The position numbers and the translations under genes were made by a program. The notes under the pieces were generated by a model that was not told the DNA's origin, searched no databases, and saw only the letters and a program-made list of their open reading frames with translations. Below, one piece after another: positions 51,243 to 59,677 of a stretch of 64,000 bases of DNA (positions within the stretch are counted from its first letter, which is position 1; each line of letters begins with the position of its first letter). The DNA lies in the IMG/VR virus record IMGVR_UViG_3300044627_004527, positions 1-64,000 of that record, one strand, 5' to 3'. The DNA comes from a virus.

Positions 51243-52247
51243 TTATAGTGTGTCTGGTCGGAAGTCGATCCAGCTCTGATAGATGGTGCCTCGATACACA
51301 AGGTCTTCACCAACCTCCGAGATGACCTCGATGGGCCAGGAATGAGCTGAGGTCTGAGTCTCAGTGTCGACCTTGAGCTGGCAAGCGTTCGCCAGGGTCA
51401 CAAGCATACACCGGCGCCACTCCAGCTTGAACAGCACACGTCGGACGATGTCCTCGTCTGTGAGATCAAGCATCTGACGGATGCTGTCGATGAGAGCGGA
51501 GCACCACTCACGCTCATCCCTCGCAAAGCTGAAGAGACTCGTCATGAACTCAGTGTTCGCTGAGACGCTGTCCTGAAAGCCCACCAGACGGTGCGGCACC
51601 TCCATCAACAGCTTGGCCTCCAGAAGCTTCTCAAGACCTTGCGACATGGCGTAGCGATGTCTCGCCGCCACGCCGATCAGGGCGTTTCGCGTCTTCTCTG
51701 GCAGGTTCTCAAACCTGACATCTTCGTCGCTCAGATCGCGCAGCTTGAGCTTTGAGATCAGAGGGCCAAGCGGATTGGCCAGATCCACCTCTTGATACAC
51801 GGCCACAGTCGGACGACCGGGGCGGCGCAGGAGTCTTGTGACCACCGAATGCTCGGTCTGGCGGATCTGGCTCTGGATGAGCACCATTGCCTCTTCCAGC
51901 ATGACAAGCCCATCACCGATGAAGCGTTCGGCCAACAACTGAGTCAGCATCGCCTCACTCTCTGCTCGGTGAGCTTGATAGCGAGGCTCCTGAGATTCAC
52001 GATCGAGGATCTGCTGCTCGATCAGAGCGTCGAACGGGATCTGACCCTTGGCGCCGAGCATCCTCGGGAACTGGACAGGTTGCTTGGGCTGGGACTTGTC
52101 CTTCTTGCCGTTGGAGCCTGCCGCGACTGCCGCAGGAAACAACAAAGAGGTCATCCACCACGCGCTCTCGTTTGAGTTCAGCAGGCGCACGCTCTCGAAC
52201 AGCGACGCATGGCTGGTTCGGAAGTCAATCAGTACAATCTCGCTCAT
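51243..52247 (-). CDS. hypothetical protein (334 aa)
   Basis: Starts MSEIVLIDFRTSHASLFES; helical, with a linker of K/Q/P near residue 60. No recognised domain. GAGG precedes ATG 52247. Confidence 0.65.
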   Translation of the reverse strand: MSEIVLIDFRTSHASLFESVRLLNSNESAWWMTSLLFPAAVAAGSNGKKDKSQPKQPVQFPRMLGAKGQIPFDALIEQQILDRESQEPRYQAHRAESEAMLTQLLAERFIGDGLVMLEEAMVLIQSQIRQTEHSVVTRLLRRPGRPTVAVYQEVDLANPLGPLISKLKLRDLSDEDVRFENLPEKTRNALIGVAARHRYAMSQGLEKLLEAKLLMEVPHRLVGFQDSVSANTEFMTSLFSFARDEREWCSALIDSIRQMLDLTDEDIVRRVLFKLEWRRCMLVTLANACQLKVDTETQTSAHSWPIEVISEVGEDLVYRGTIYQSWIDFRPDTL

Positions 52248-52323
52248 AAGGCACCTCATAATGGCCTCCACGAGCTCCGTAGAGCGACGCAGAGGCGTTT
52301 GTTACTGTGGTATGTGTGTTGGT

Positions 52324-52539
52324 CTAGCTTTCTTCGAGGAAGGTGTCACGACGCTCCAGAGCGTCTCTCCGACCTTCATCGTCCAGGCTCGTCAGGTCGA
52401 TCCGACTGACAGAGACCTGGCTGATCGGCTGGTCAGTGAAGTAGGCGAAGATCGACTCGGCCTCGTCACTATCGAGGGCGGCGACGCTGAAGTCGTAGAG
52501 CTCGCCAGTTAAAAAGTTCTTGCCGTCATAGTATTTCAT
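52324..52539 (-). CDS. small acidic hypothetical protein (71 aa)
   Basis: MKYYDGKNFLTGELYDFSVA, acidic (LDSDEAESIF). It starts three bases after the upstream stop. No family recognised. Confidence 0.6.
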   Translation of the reverse strand: MKYYDGKNFLTGELYDFSVAALDSDEAESIFAYFTDQPISQVSVSRIDLTSLDDEGRRDALERRDTFLEES

Positions 52540-52541
52540 GG

Positions 52542-52808
52542 TCACCACTCCCAGATGACGCACTGCTTGTTGTCCTTCACGACATGACGATCAGAGGTGA
52601 AGCCCAGCTCTTTGAGCAGCTCTTCAACGATCGCGAGCTGCACGAAGGGAACAGCGATCATGGCCCTGCGTCGTTTGGCAAAAATGCTCTGAAAGATCGC
52701 GTCGTAGATCATCTTGTACTCGTCTGGGTGCTTGGCGCATAACGCTTCAGCATCGACCCCAGCAAGGTTGCGGGTCTTCTCGATCGTCATCACTTGCAGA
52801 TTCGACAC
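52542..52808 (-). CDS. small hypothetical protein (88 aa, GTG start)
   Basis: MSNLQVMTIEKTRNLAGVDA; helical. GTG 52808 is preceded by AGGAG six bases away. It is the first gene downstream of the promoter and repeat array, so it may be a regulator, but no DNA-binding motif is clear. Confidence 0.6.
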   Translation of the reverse strand: MSNLQVMTIEKTRNLAGVDAEALCAKHPDEYKMIYDAIFQSIFAKRRRAMIAVPFVQLAIVEELLKELGFTSDRHVVKDNKQCVIWEW

Positions 52809-53274
52809 GGTAGCTCCTATGGTGTGTACCGGGTGGGGCGGTACACGGTGGTTTTTAACGCCGGTACACGCTTTTTACTTTATAGATCGCTTCGATAGCT
52901 TGTGTCAACAGAAAGGTGTGTGCCGGGCAAATCGGGCTGTGTACCGACTGTGTGCAAGCTGGCCCGGTACACACCTAAAGTGTCACAGTGTAAATAGTTT
53001 CTGTATGCTCAACAGTGCGTGTACCGGGGGGCCGTGCTCTTTTCTTGTGCTCTCTTAGAAAATATAAAGAAAGAGCCCAGAGTGGCGGTACACGCCCTTG
53101 TTTTCTGTATTAAACGACTGATAAACAAAAGGAAAAGCGTGTACCGGGTCTTGCCGACACACGCTTGTACACGCTCCATGATCCACCAATGAAAATAAAA
53201 GCAGTGCAAAGGTTTAAGGGTGTACCGGCTGTCTGGAGGGGTCGATGGATTCAGCCGGTACACAACTGGTGTCG
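52809..53274. repeat. non-coding array of GTGTACCGG sites (iteron- or operator-like)
   Basis: A gene-free stretch. Exact GTGTACCGG at 52824, 53019, 53139 and 53220; exact complement CCGGTACAC at 52861, 52964 and 53255. One-mismatch copies lie at 52838, 52918, 52939 and 53085, and weaker ones near 53154 and 53164. Several form inverted pairs: 53220-53230 with 53253-53263 is a perfect 11-base pair, and 52915-52928 with 52963-52976 matches at 13 of 14. AT-rich DNA lies at 53100-53136. This suggests a replication origin or a clustered operator. Confidence 0.8.
52879..52908 (-). promoter_or_regulatory. sigma70-type promoter inside the repeat array
   Basis: Minus strand TTGACA, 18 bases, TATAAA, flanked by array sites just downstream (52861-52869) and just upstream (52918-52926). 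That is the arrangement of an operator-controlled promoter. It would fire the 52542 gene. Confidence 0.65.
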
Positions 53275-53553
53275 TCAGACCTCTTCATGGCACACCTGCC
53301 TCTTCTGGCCCTTCTGGACGACCTCGTGGATCGAGACGAAGCAGCTCAGGCCGCAGAAGCCAGGCTGCGCCCAGCGCCTCTGGAGCTCCCTGTCGAACGC
53401 TCGGGCCTCCTCGACCGTCTCGAAGAGGAACTCTGTGGCGGGGAGCGCCTTGGTCATGACCTTCTTCTTTCCAGCATAGAACCGCTCGCCAGACATCGTC
53501 GTCATGATCAGGATGTAACCAGCGTGATTTTTCTTTTGCGTTTCATAGTTCAT
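53275..53553 (-). CDS. small hypothetical protein (92 aa)
   Basis: MNYETQKKNHAGYILIMTTM, then a beta-alpha fold with FDRELQRRWAQPGFCGL. It resembles other small phage proteins of the operon type at 50656 in length and style. AGGAGAA lies upstream of ATG 53553. Confidence 0.65.
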   Translation of the reverse strand: MNYETQKKNHAGYILIMTTMSGERFYAGKKKVMTKALPATEFLFETVEEARAFDRELQRRWAQPGFCGLSCFVSIHEVVQKGQKRQVCHEEV

Positions 53554-53557
53554 GGTG

Positions 53558-53950
53558 CTATACTTCTCCTGAGAGGATTTTACCAAGAAGATTATCAAAA
53601 GCATTGACAAGGATTTGCTCAGCGCGCTCTCGCGTGCCCTTGTCTTTGATCTTGACGAGCTTCCACTTGCCAGAGTAGGGATGATCGCAGCCGCAGAACG
53701 GTCTGATCTCAAACTGATCAGCCGTCAGGTCGAACCAGTGCTCGCCGAGCTTGCAGATGTAGTGGGTCCAAGGACCCACTCGACCCTTGTAGATCTCGAC
53801 GTCTGGAGCGATCAACTGTGAGGCCAGCGCCGCCGCCCCGCACTGTCCATAGGCTGGGCAGGCAGGGTCAAAAGGCCAATTCGGATGAGCTGTCTCGGCG
53901 GTAAAGCCATCACGCAGCTTCATCAGAATCGCCCACTGTCTATCTTCCAT
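53558..53950 (-). CDS. YunG-like / papain-fold-like protein
   Basis: At 130 residues, YGQCGAAALASQLI (Cys), WTHYICKLGEHWFDLTADQF (His and Asp) follow the Cys-His-Asp order of the YunG family and papain-like folds. Whether it is catalytic is unknown. ATG 53950 overlaps the end of a 33-codon frame. Confidence 0.6.
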   Translation of the reverse strand: MEDRQWAILMKLRDGFTAETAHPNWPFDPACPAYGQCGAAALASQLIAPDVEIYKGRVGPWTHYICKLGEHWFDLTADQFEIRPFCGCDHPYSGKWKLVKIKDKGTRERAEQILVNAFDNLLGKILSGEV

Positions 53951-54041
53951 GTGCGACCTCGTGGCAGGAGTCACCAAGGCCTTCGAGCCTGATGACATGA
54001 CCAAGGAGCTTGACCAACACACCGATGGTCTCAGCGCTCAT
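53940..54041 (-). CDS. possible tiny ORF (33 aa)
   Basis: MSAETIGVLVKLLGHVIRLE and on to a TAG inside the next gene's start. It overlaps its neighbours by a few bases in the local style, but has no good ribosome site. Confidence 0.3.
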   Translation of the reverse strand: MSAETIGVLVKLLGHVIRLEGLGDSCHEVAHGR

Positions 54042-54102
54042 CGAGCCGGACAAAGGCTTCATCAAACGCTGAGGCACGAGAGATCTCTTCGATCAGATCC
54101 AT
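54031..54102 (-). CDS. possible tiny ORF (23 aa)
   Basis: MDLIEEISRASAFDEAFVRL then DER and stop; AAGGA lies about nine bases upstream and the stop overlaps the next tiny ORF. Too short to judge by content. Confidence 0.3.
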   Translation of the reverse strand: MDLIEEISRASAFDEAFVRLDER

Positions 54103-54117
54103 GATGCTATCCTTGAG

Positions 54118-54486
54118 TTATCTGTCTTTTCTATCCAGATGTTGTACGAGCGCCACAGACATTGCCGCCAGTTGGATGGCCCTGCGCCTGAGCTGCTCAT
54201 AGTCAGACCGCACCAGCGCATCGTTGAGCTTGCGATGGTAGAGCCTCAGATCTTCGCTCCACTGAACATCGCCCTGGGTATCGTCATGGTCTTCATCGTA
54301 GAAGTGGCGGCGTTGCTCCTGCCGTTCAGTGATGACCTCTCTTGTCACCTCCTCGTCATGCTTCTCACGATAGCAGTCGATGCACACAGGGCATCCTTGA
54401 TCGTCCTTGTAGGGGCCGACAGGTTCGCGCTGGCAGCCCCAGCACAGCTCCTCCTCACCTTCCATCTCTTCAGTCTCATCACTCAT
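54118..54486 (-). CDS. small zinc-finger protein (122 aa)
   Basis: Starts MSDETEEMEG; CWGCQ near residue 15 and CPVCIDC near residue 33 form a probable zinc site, followed by a charged helical region. TGATG junction with the coiled-coil gene upstream. Confidence 0.65.
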   Translation of the reverse strand: MSDETEEMEGEEELCWGCQREPVGPYKDDQGCPVCIDCYREKHDEEVTREVITERQEQRRHFYDEDHDDTQGDVQWSEDLRLYHRKLNDALVRSDYEQLRRRAIQLAAMSVALVQHLDRKDR

Positions 54487-54686
54487 CACCATCTCTCCGG
54501 CTCTGGTGGGAACTCCAGGTTGTGGACCTCCCATTCAAGTTGTTTGATCTTGCGCTGAGCGGCTTCGAGCTGTTCCTTGAGTGAGGCAACCTCGATCTCA
54601 AGTCGTTCAGCGCGCCGCTCAGCTCCTGCTCGCTTCTTCTCCGAGCGCAGCATCTTGCGCTCGGGTCTCGTCAGGGTGTTATTCAT
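54486..54686 (-). CDS. short coiled-coil protein (66 aa)
   Basis: MNNTLTRPERK followed by a heptad coiled coil (LEIEVASLKEQLEAAQRKIK) with a basic front, leucine-zipper-like. It overlaps the acidic-tail protein's stop. Confidence 0.65.
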   Translation of the reverse strand: MNNTLTRPERKMLRSEKKRAGAERRAERLEIEVASLKEQLEAAQRKIKQLEWEVHNLEFPPEPERW

Positions 54687-55542
54687 CGTCAGCTTCATCA
54701 TCATGAGGCTCAGACGCCTGACTTGTCAGAGCCTCAGGAGCTGTTCCATAGAGATTTTTGTGAGCTTCGATATAGGCTTGCCTGGAAGCCTCGTACTGTT
54801 TCTTGATGCGCTCGATCGAGTGAGGATCGAGCCCCTGAGCAAAGCCTTGAAAGAACGAGGCCAGCGGCTTGAGCGAGAGATCGACGCCTTTCTGTGACAA
54901 CGTACCATTCGATGGCATCGTCATCTTGATAGAATCCTCATCGGCGCCACTGTTTACCGAACAGACGAGCTTCACAGGGTTCTGTGAGTTCTTCATCGCT
55001 CTGACAGCCACCGCTCGCCCATCTTTCTCGGAGAGATAGAACAACAACAAAGGCTCATGGCAGCCCCTGACGCCATTGTTATTGCAGATCTGATCGATGA
55101 TCTTGTAGCTATCAAAGGGATCGCGCTCAAACATTACAAGCGGTCTGACACCTTCTGGCAACACGATACTGGCAAACAGCTCTTCGAGGTACTGGTAGAG
55201 TGGCGTCAGATCGAGCGTCATCTCATGGCGAGCGATCAGTTCGACCTGGCGAGCTCCCATGTCGTATTTTTGCTCGCCAGCACCTTCAAGCTCGAACTTG
55301 GCTCCCACCTTGGCCGTGGAGCATCTTGTCCCTGGCCTGCCGATCACTGAGAACTCTTTGGAGAGGGGCCTCAGATCGACGCGAGAGATCTTCCGCAGCG
55401 TCTGCATAAACTCCTGATTCCACTTCTTGACTGTCTCGATCTCTTCTGCATCGAGGGTCATGGGCGGCGACCAGCGATCAGTCGGTGGGTGAGCGAACAG
55501 GAACGTGAAGTTGGTGGCAACGCTGTTTACGATGATCTTCAT
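54679..55542 (-). CDS. acidic-tail paralogue 1 (287 aa)
   Basis: Shares with the neighbour the MKII start, a middle D-TPL/DFTPI block, an AMKNSQNPVKL / AKNSQDKIEF block, a QKGVDLSLK / QKMVDYSLR block, an AQGLDPHSIERIKK / IEGLTPKQVAGLER block and an acidic tail. No known family recognised. Confidence 0.7.
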   Translation of the reverse strand: MKIIVNSVATNFTFLFAHPPTDRWSPPMTLDAEEIETVKKWNQEFMQTLRKISRVDLRPLSKEFSVIGRPGTRCSTAKVGAKFELEGAGEQKYDMGARQVELIARHEMTLDLTPLYQYLEELFASIVLPEGVRPLVMFERDPFDSYKIIDQICNNNGVRGCHEPLLLFYLSEKDGRAVAVRAMKNSQNPVKLVCSVNSGADEDSIKMTMPSNGTLSQKGVDLSLKPLASFFQGFAQGLDPHSIERIKKQYEASRQAYIEAHKNLYGTAPEALTSQASEPHDDEADDE

Positions 55543-55560
55543 AGGTGCTCCTTCAGTTTA

Positions 55561-56433
55561 TCAGTCTTGGTCGTCTTCGCTGTCTTCTTCATCCAGCTCG
55601 ATGCCCAGCAGCTCCAGCAGGATCTCGTTAGTCGGTGCCTTGCCGTAGAGAGCCTGGTACTGCTCACGGATCTGCTCCAGCATGACGCTGACCCTGTCCT
55701 GAGCTGCGCTGAGCTTTCTCTCAAGCCCAGCGACCTGCTTCGGTGTCAGACCTTCGATGAAGCCAGCCCTCGTCATCTCCATGCTGCGAAGCGAGTAGTC
55801 CACCATCTTCTGGGTGATCGTGCCGAGCTGATGAGACACGAGGATTCCCGCAGATGTCTTGTGTCTTGAGAGACTGCCAGAGAACTCGATCTTGTCCTGA
55901 GAGTTCTTTGCCCCGAGCTCGGTATGCTCGACGCCGTTTTTGTCCTCATAGACAAACATGACGTTCATATCAAAATCGAACCGATGGAGCTGCTCGACAT
56001 TGCGCCACTTGCTCATGTCAAAGTACCAGGCTGACGGGTAGACCAACACAGTCACGCCATCAGGGATCTTCAGCTTCGACATCATCTTGTCGATCGTCTC
56101 AGCGATCGGCGTGAAGTCGATGACGTGATCCACGACCTCAGTGACCACGCCATACAATGGCGATCCAGTCACGAGCGCGCGGGCAGCCTCCAGTTCAATG
56201 CGGATCTTACCTCCGACCTTGTACTGCTCGCTCCGCTCATTCTGCTGAGGCGAATAGTTCAGTGTCACAGGGAGCAGCTCAACTTTATAGTCGGCGAGCC
56301 TCTCATACTTTGAGATGTTCTTGCCATGCGAAGCCTTCGCGGTGGCGAGGTAGCGCTCTGACTTCGAGTTGACCTCGGAGCAACTGTGCAGGCTGAAGAC
56401 GAAGTGTTTGGTCTCGGGGATGATGATCTTCAT
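55561..56433 (-). CDS. acidic-tail paralogue 2 (290 aa)
   Basis: Tandem relative of the previous entry with the same layout: beta-rich body, a C-terminal helix pair (LERKLSAAQDRVSVMLEQIR) and an acidic end (ELDEEDSEDDQD). Function unknown; a scaffold or DNA-mimic role would be speculation. Confidence 0.7.
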   Translation of the reverse strand: MKIIIPETKHFVFSLHSCSEVNSKSERYLATAKASHGKNISKYERLADYKVELLPVTLNYSPQQNERSEQYKVGGKIRIELEAARALVTGSPLYGVVTEVVDHVIDFTPIAETIDKMMSKLKIPDGVTVLVYPSAWYFDMSKWRNVEQLHRFDFDMNVMFVYEDKNGVEHTELGAKNSQDKIEFSGSLSRHKTSAGILVSHQLGTITQKMVDYSLRSMEMTRAGFIEGLTPKQVAGLERKLSAAQDRVSVMLEQIREQYQALYGKAPTNEILLELLGIELDEEDSEDDQD

Positions 56434-56597
56434 GGTGTTTGATCCAGTGCTTTGAGTTCACGGTAGAGAGAGGCCAGACGTTCTTCTGCGATGCTGATCT
56501 TCATCTTGAGAACGTCTGTCTTCTTTTGGATGTAAGCGGCTGACCAGAGCGCCTTGGGCTTGCCGAGCTGCTTACTTGAGCGGATGATGATGATCAT
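56430..56597 (-). CDS. small hypothetical protein (55 aa)
   Basis: MIIIIRSSKQLGKPKALWSA, helical C-terminal half. ATGA overlaps at both ends support it. Confidence 0.55.
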   Translation of the reverse strand: MIIIIRSSKQLGKPKALWSAAYIQKKTDVLKMKISIAEERLASLYRELKALDQTP

Positions 56598-57787
56598 GGG
56601 ATAACCTCGCCGTACCACTTGATGACGTGATTGATCCTGTCGATGGGCCAGTCCCAGGCGTTGAGACGATAGCCAGTGTTGAGCGGACGTCTATCGCCCA
56701 GCAGAACGTGACCGATCGACTCGACACAGCTTGGGACAAGCGAGATCGCCTCCAGGATCTCTTTGTGCAGCTTCGATCCAGTGCGAACCTTGGTGAGAGA
56801 GTTGCCTTCGACAGACCAGAAGCCCCACTTGTCATGCGATGACCAAGGGCACCGAATGTCGCGGATGTTACACCAGTAGACCTCTCCCTTCACAGTAACA
56901 CGCCCACAGTCTAGCCAATCAAGGCCCGTCTTGTTGCGGCTCTTGCCCTGAAGAGCAAGGTCCATCTGGGCGAGCACAGCCTCGGGCAGCGCTTCCCCTT
57001 GATAGGGCAGCAGGGCGCCGCTGTCAAGCAGATCATACCACTCATCCAGTCTGATGCTCTTGCCATCAAAATTGACAAGCAGATAGTCGCCGTGATCCGA
57101 CCACTCGACATCAACGGGCATCTTCACCAAGCGCATGAAGAGCGGTCGGACCTTCTTGCCACCGAACCAGTCGGATTCATCGCTCTTGAGCTCTTGGTAG
57201 TGCTGCTCCAGCGCCTCTGGGGAAGACCTGTCGGGCTCCACAAAGGTCGTCACAGGATGCAGGAGCTCGTTTGGCACGGCCTGCTTGCCCGGTGTCTGGA
57301 ACACGATCACTTGAGGGCCAAGGTTCGCCGCAGCGGTGCGAGCCAGGAACTCAGCCTCTTCTTTGTTCAGCCGCTCTCGCAGCTTCAAAGACTTCAAGTT
57401 GGTCCTGATGCAGGAGGCGTTGAGACCCTCGAAGACGACGCCGCTCTCATGGCGCTCACCGATACCAAGCAAGCTCTCCAGCTCAACAATTGAGTTTCTC
57501 TGAGTAGCCTCTCTGAAGACCTTGTTCTCCAGCGCGATTTTGGCGCGCATGGCAGCCCACTCCTCGGCGAGCTGTCTGGGATCTTCTTGCATGAAGCCGT
57601 GCAGGCCCGAGAAGTATCGGCTGATCTGATACTCCACCCGCGCAGGGATGTCTTCGATCTCGATCTGGCGGTAGGTCTTGATCCTCCCGTTGCCATCAAG
57701 ATCGACCTCGACAACAGCCAGCTCTTTGGAGCAGCCATAATCATAGTCTTTGGGTGCTGTCGTCCAACCAATGCGCTTCTCGAACAT
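56594..57787 (-). CDS. hypothetical protein (397 aa)
   Basis: No recognised domain. The C-terminal half is Trp-rich (LDWLDCGRVTVKGEVYWC; KWGFWSVEGNS), beta-structured. It starts three bases after the lipoprotein-like gene. Confidence 0.65.
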   Translation of the reverse strand: MFEKRIGWTTAPKDYDYGCSKELAVVEVDLDGNGRIKTYRQIEIEDIPARVEYQISRYFSGLHGFMQEDPRQLAEEWAAMRAKIALENKVFREATQRNSIVELESLLGIGERHESGVVFEGLNASCIRTNLKSLKLRERLNKEEAEFLARTAAANLGPQVIVFQTPGKQAVPNELLHPVTTFVEPDRSSPEALEQHYQELKSDESDWFGGKKVRPLFMRLVKMPVDVEWSDHGDYLLVNFDGKSIRLDEWYDLLDSGALLPYQGEALPEAVLAQMDLALQGKSRNKTGLDWLDCGRVTVKGEVYWCNIRDIRCPWSSHDKWGFWSVEGNSLTKVRTGSKLHKEILEAISLVPSCVESIGHVLLGDRRPLNTGYRLNAWDWPIDRINHVIKWYGEVIP

Positions 57788-57790
57788 CTT

Positions 57791-58240
57791 TCACCTCTGG
57801 CAGATGCTGTACTTGAGATAGTCTTGATCGCCTTGACGCTCATCGCACCACTGGTCGCGGTCTACCTGATCGATCAAGACGTCGAATGAGTTGAGATTGC
57901 TGGTCAGAGCACCGCGAGCCACGATGAGACCTGGCCCAGAGCGCAGCTTCGAGAGCTCGACGTCAGCGATGAAGGTTCTTGGCTGTCCGCTGGAGCACAC
58001 CTCGTCGACACACAGCTCCATGTGGACCTTGACTGTCGAGCCAGAGACATCAGCCATGAGAAGGTCTGTCTGCTCGCCAGCGTAGACCCTCCCAGTGCCA
58101 AGCTCTGGCAGCTCGATCCAGCCAGACTTGAAGTTGTAGTTGACGAGGCGAAAGCGGATCTCCTCCGTATCGGAAGAGGGATCGGCGCATCCTGGCCCGA
58201 GGGCACTCAGGAGCAGCCACAGGGTCAGGTAGCGCTTCAT
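57791..58240 (-). CDS. lipoprotein-like exported protein (149 aa)
   Basis: MKRYLTLWLLLSALGPGC gives a basic, hydrophobic signal and a Cys at residue 18 in a non-standard lipobox (GPGC). The mature part has four more Cys, probably in disulfides. It may sit in the envelope to block superinfection or help lysis. Confidence 0.65.
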   Translation of the reverse strand: MKRYLTLWLLLSALGPGCADPSSDTEEIRFRLVNYNFKSGWIELPELGTGRVYAGEQTDLLMADVSGSTVKVHMELCVDEVCSSGQPRTFIADVELSKLRSGPGLIVARGALTSNLNSFDVLIDQVDRDQWCDERQGDQDYLKYSICQR

Positions 58241-58310
58241 GATTATCCTAGATGTTTCGACTGGTTACGATCTCGTGAGGTGGAGGCTGGCAACATTCTA
58301 GCTGACAGCA

Positions 58311-58360
58311 CCCAAAAAGAAACAAGATGGCAGCCACAATCCACAGTGGCTGCCATCTTG
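58311..58360 (-). terminator. terminator after the 58418-58639 gene
   Basis: CAAGATGGCAGCCAC pairs perfectly with its complement around AATCCACA, with TTTCTTTTT following on the minus strand. Confidence 0.88.
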
Positions 58361-58417
58361 ACGGTTCTTTGAGATAGGAGTTGCGAGCAGCTCGCCGCCA
58401 CTCCATTCTTGAGGAGC

Positions 58418-58639
58418 TCACCGAGCTCTCTTGTCGTTCGGCCAGATCCACTTGATGAAGATCTGGCCGGGCTTGTCGGTGAAGCCATAGGAGCGAGCGA
58501 CCATGCCAGACAGCCTCTCCCACTGATTGACGGCCTTGAACAGGTCGCAGCTTCCAGTGATGTCCCATTCTTTGGGAGTGTCTTTGTCATTGAGATGCTG
58601 AGCCAGAACTTTCTTGATCATCGCGGTGTTTTCAGACAT
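58418..58639 (-). CDS. small hypothetical protein (73 aa), monocistronic
   Basis: MSENTAMIKKVLAQHLNDKD then GSCDLFKAVNQWERLSGMV. It has its own promoter (58649-58677) and terminator (58311-58360), which suggests early high expression. Confidence 0.65.
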   Translation of the reverse strand: MSENTAMIKKVLAQHLNDKDTPKEWDITGSCDLFKAVNQWERLSGMVARSYGFTDKPGQIFIKWIWPNDKRAR

Positions 58640-58648
58640 CGCCTATCC

Positions 58649-58677
58649 TTTATCGTCGAGCACTATTATTTTTGCAA
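58649..58677 (-). promoter_or_regulatory. promoter of the shared family
   Basis: Minus strand: CTAAAATCTCG then TTGCAA, 17-base spacer with ATAGTGCTCG, then GATAAA. It is the best match to the family upstream block. Confidence 0.7.
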
Positions 58678-58695
58678 CGAGATTTTAGAGATCGA

Positions 58696-59307
58696 TCACT
58701 CAGCGAGCAACAGGATGCTGCGCGCGATGTCGCGACCGAAGTTGTAGTTGGTCACGATTTGACCTTGCGCGACCGCTGAGATCGGCATCAACCCACTGTA
58801 CATCGTCGCAGCTTTCTGAGCGGCCTCTCGACAGGAGTCGGAGTTGCCCATGAGGTGCGAGCGATACTGCAAGTCCCAGATCTGGAGCAGCAGGATCTCG
58901 ATCAGGTGCGAGTGAGGCCAGTCTTTGCGGAAGGCAAAATTGATGAGCTGAGTGTAGGGATCAACGACCCACCGGCCATCGACCAAGATCGGCCAGACAG
59001 TGTTGTCTTCAGATGGCTCATAGGGCTTGAAGCCATTGTTCTCAGCCTTCTTGACCATGTCCCGAGTCATCTTGGTCCAGCCGCTCGCGCCGCGCCAGCC
59101 ACGAACAGTCTGGCCTGTGTGGTTGGCGCAGAGCGCTCCCATCGCGTTGGCGGTGATCTCGATGAGAGGCGACGGGTAGTTGTCGAACACAGCTCGCTCG
59201 AAGTCCTTGTCCTCCCAGATCGGATCGCCTACACCATCATTGCGCTCAAGGTACATGAACGCGCGTGCCATCTTCTCATCCTTACCCATGTTCTCGGTGA
59301 TCTTCAT
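58696..59307 (-). CDS. hypothetical protein (203 aa)
   Basis: MKITENMGKDEKMARAFMYL; helical, Trp-rich centre. ATG 59307 overlaps the upstream stop (ATGA). No family recognised. Confidence 0.65.
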   Translation of the reverse strand: MKITENMGKDEKMARAFMYLERNDGVGDPIWEDKDFERAVFDNYPSPLIEITANAMGALCANHTGQTVRGWRGASGWTKMTRDMVKKAENNGFKPYEPSEDNTVWPILVDGRWVVDPYTQLINFAFRKDWPHSHLIEILLLQIWDLQYRSHLMGNSDSCREAAQKAATMYSGLMPISAVAQGQIVTNYNFGRDIARSILLLAE

Positions 59308-59582
59308 CTTGAATCCTTGAGGTGATCGACGTTGGTGTCATAATGGAGGCCGGATACGATGAGTGCATTGCGCACCGCATCGTAACAGCTTGGGCCGATA
59401 CTTTCGACAGCCTCAGCCCTGTCTTCAACGCCAGTAATCACCGCTTTGTAGCGGCCATGTCCTGCGAGCTGCACACAGTCGACCTTGATCGAGCCGCCAG
59501 TATAATGATAGCAGATTTCGTTGCCGAGCCACTGGAGATCGGGTCGCCAACGCTTGAGCAAAGGCAGGATAGTTTGAGTCAT
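59304..59582 (-). CDS. small paralogue 1 of a tandem pair (92 aa)
   Basis: Shares with the neighbour RWRPDLQWLGNE / IWKPDLDWLCNE, a QLAGHGRYK / QLPGHGRYK core and a GPSCYDAVRNA / GASCYEAICNA helix. Family unknown. Confidence 0.7.
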   Translation of the reverse strand: MTQTILPLLKRWRPDLQWLGNEICYHYTGGSIKVDCVQLAGHGRYKAVITGVEDRAEAVESIGPSCYDAVRNALIVSGLHYDTNVDHLKDSR

Positions 59583-59610
59583 GATTTACCTTTTTGGTTC
59601 ATGCTGCAAA

Positions 59611-59660
59611 TTTTTGAGACTATCACAAACTGCATCAGCAATCAGGGACAGTCTCAAAAA
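59611..59660 (-). terminator. hairpin between the tandem pair
   Basis: TTTTTGAGACT pairs with AGTCTCAAAAA over a 28-base loop that has its own small repeats (TGCATCAGCA). A terminator or a processed structure between the two related genes. Confidence 0.5.
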
Positions 59661-59677
59661 ACATTCGATACACCGCG

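Noticed and set aside
53009-53263. Open frame of 84 codons within the repeat array
   Set aside because: No ribosome site, and the codons are made largely of repeat copies and AT-rich DNA.
52809-53274. CRISPR-like reading of the repeat array
   Set aside because: The repeats are 9 bases, occur in both orientations and have irregular spacing, unlike CRISPR repeats.
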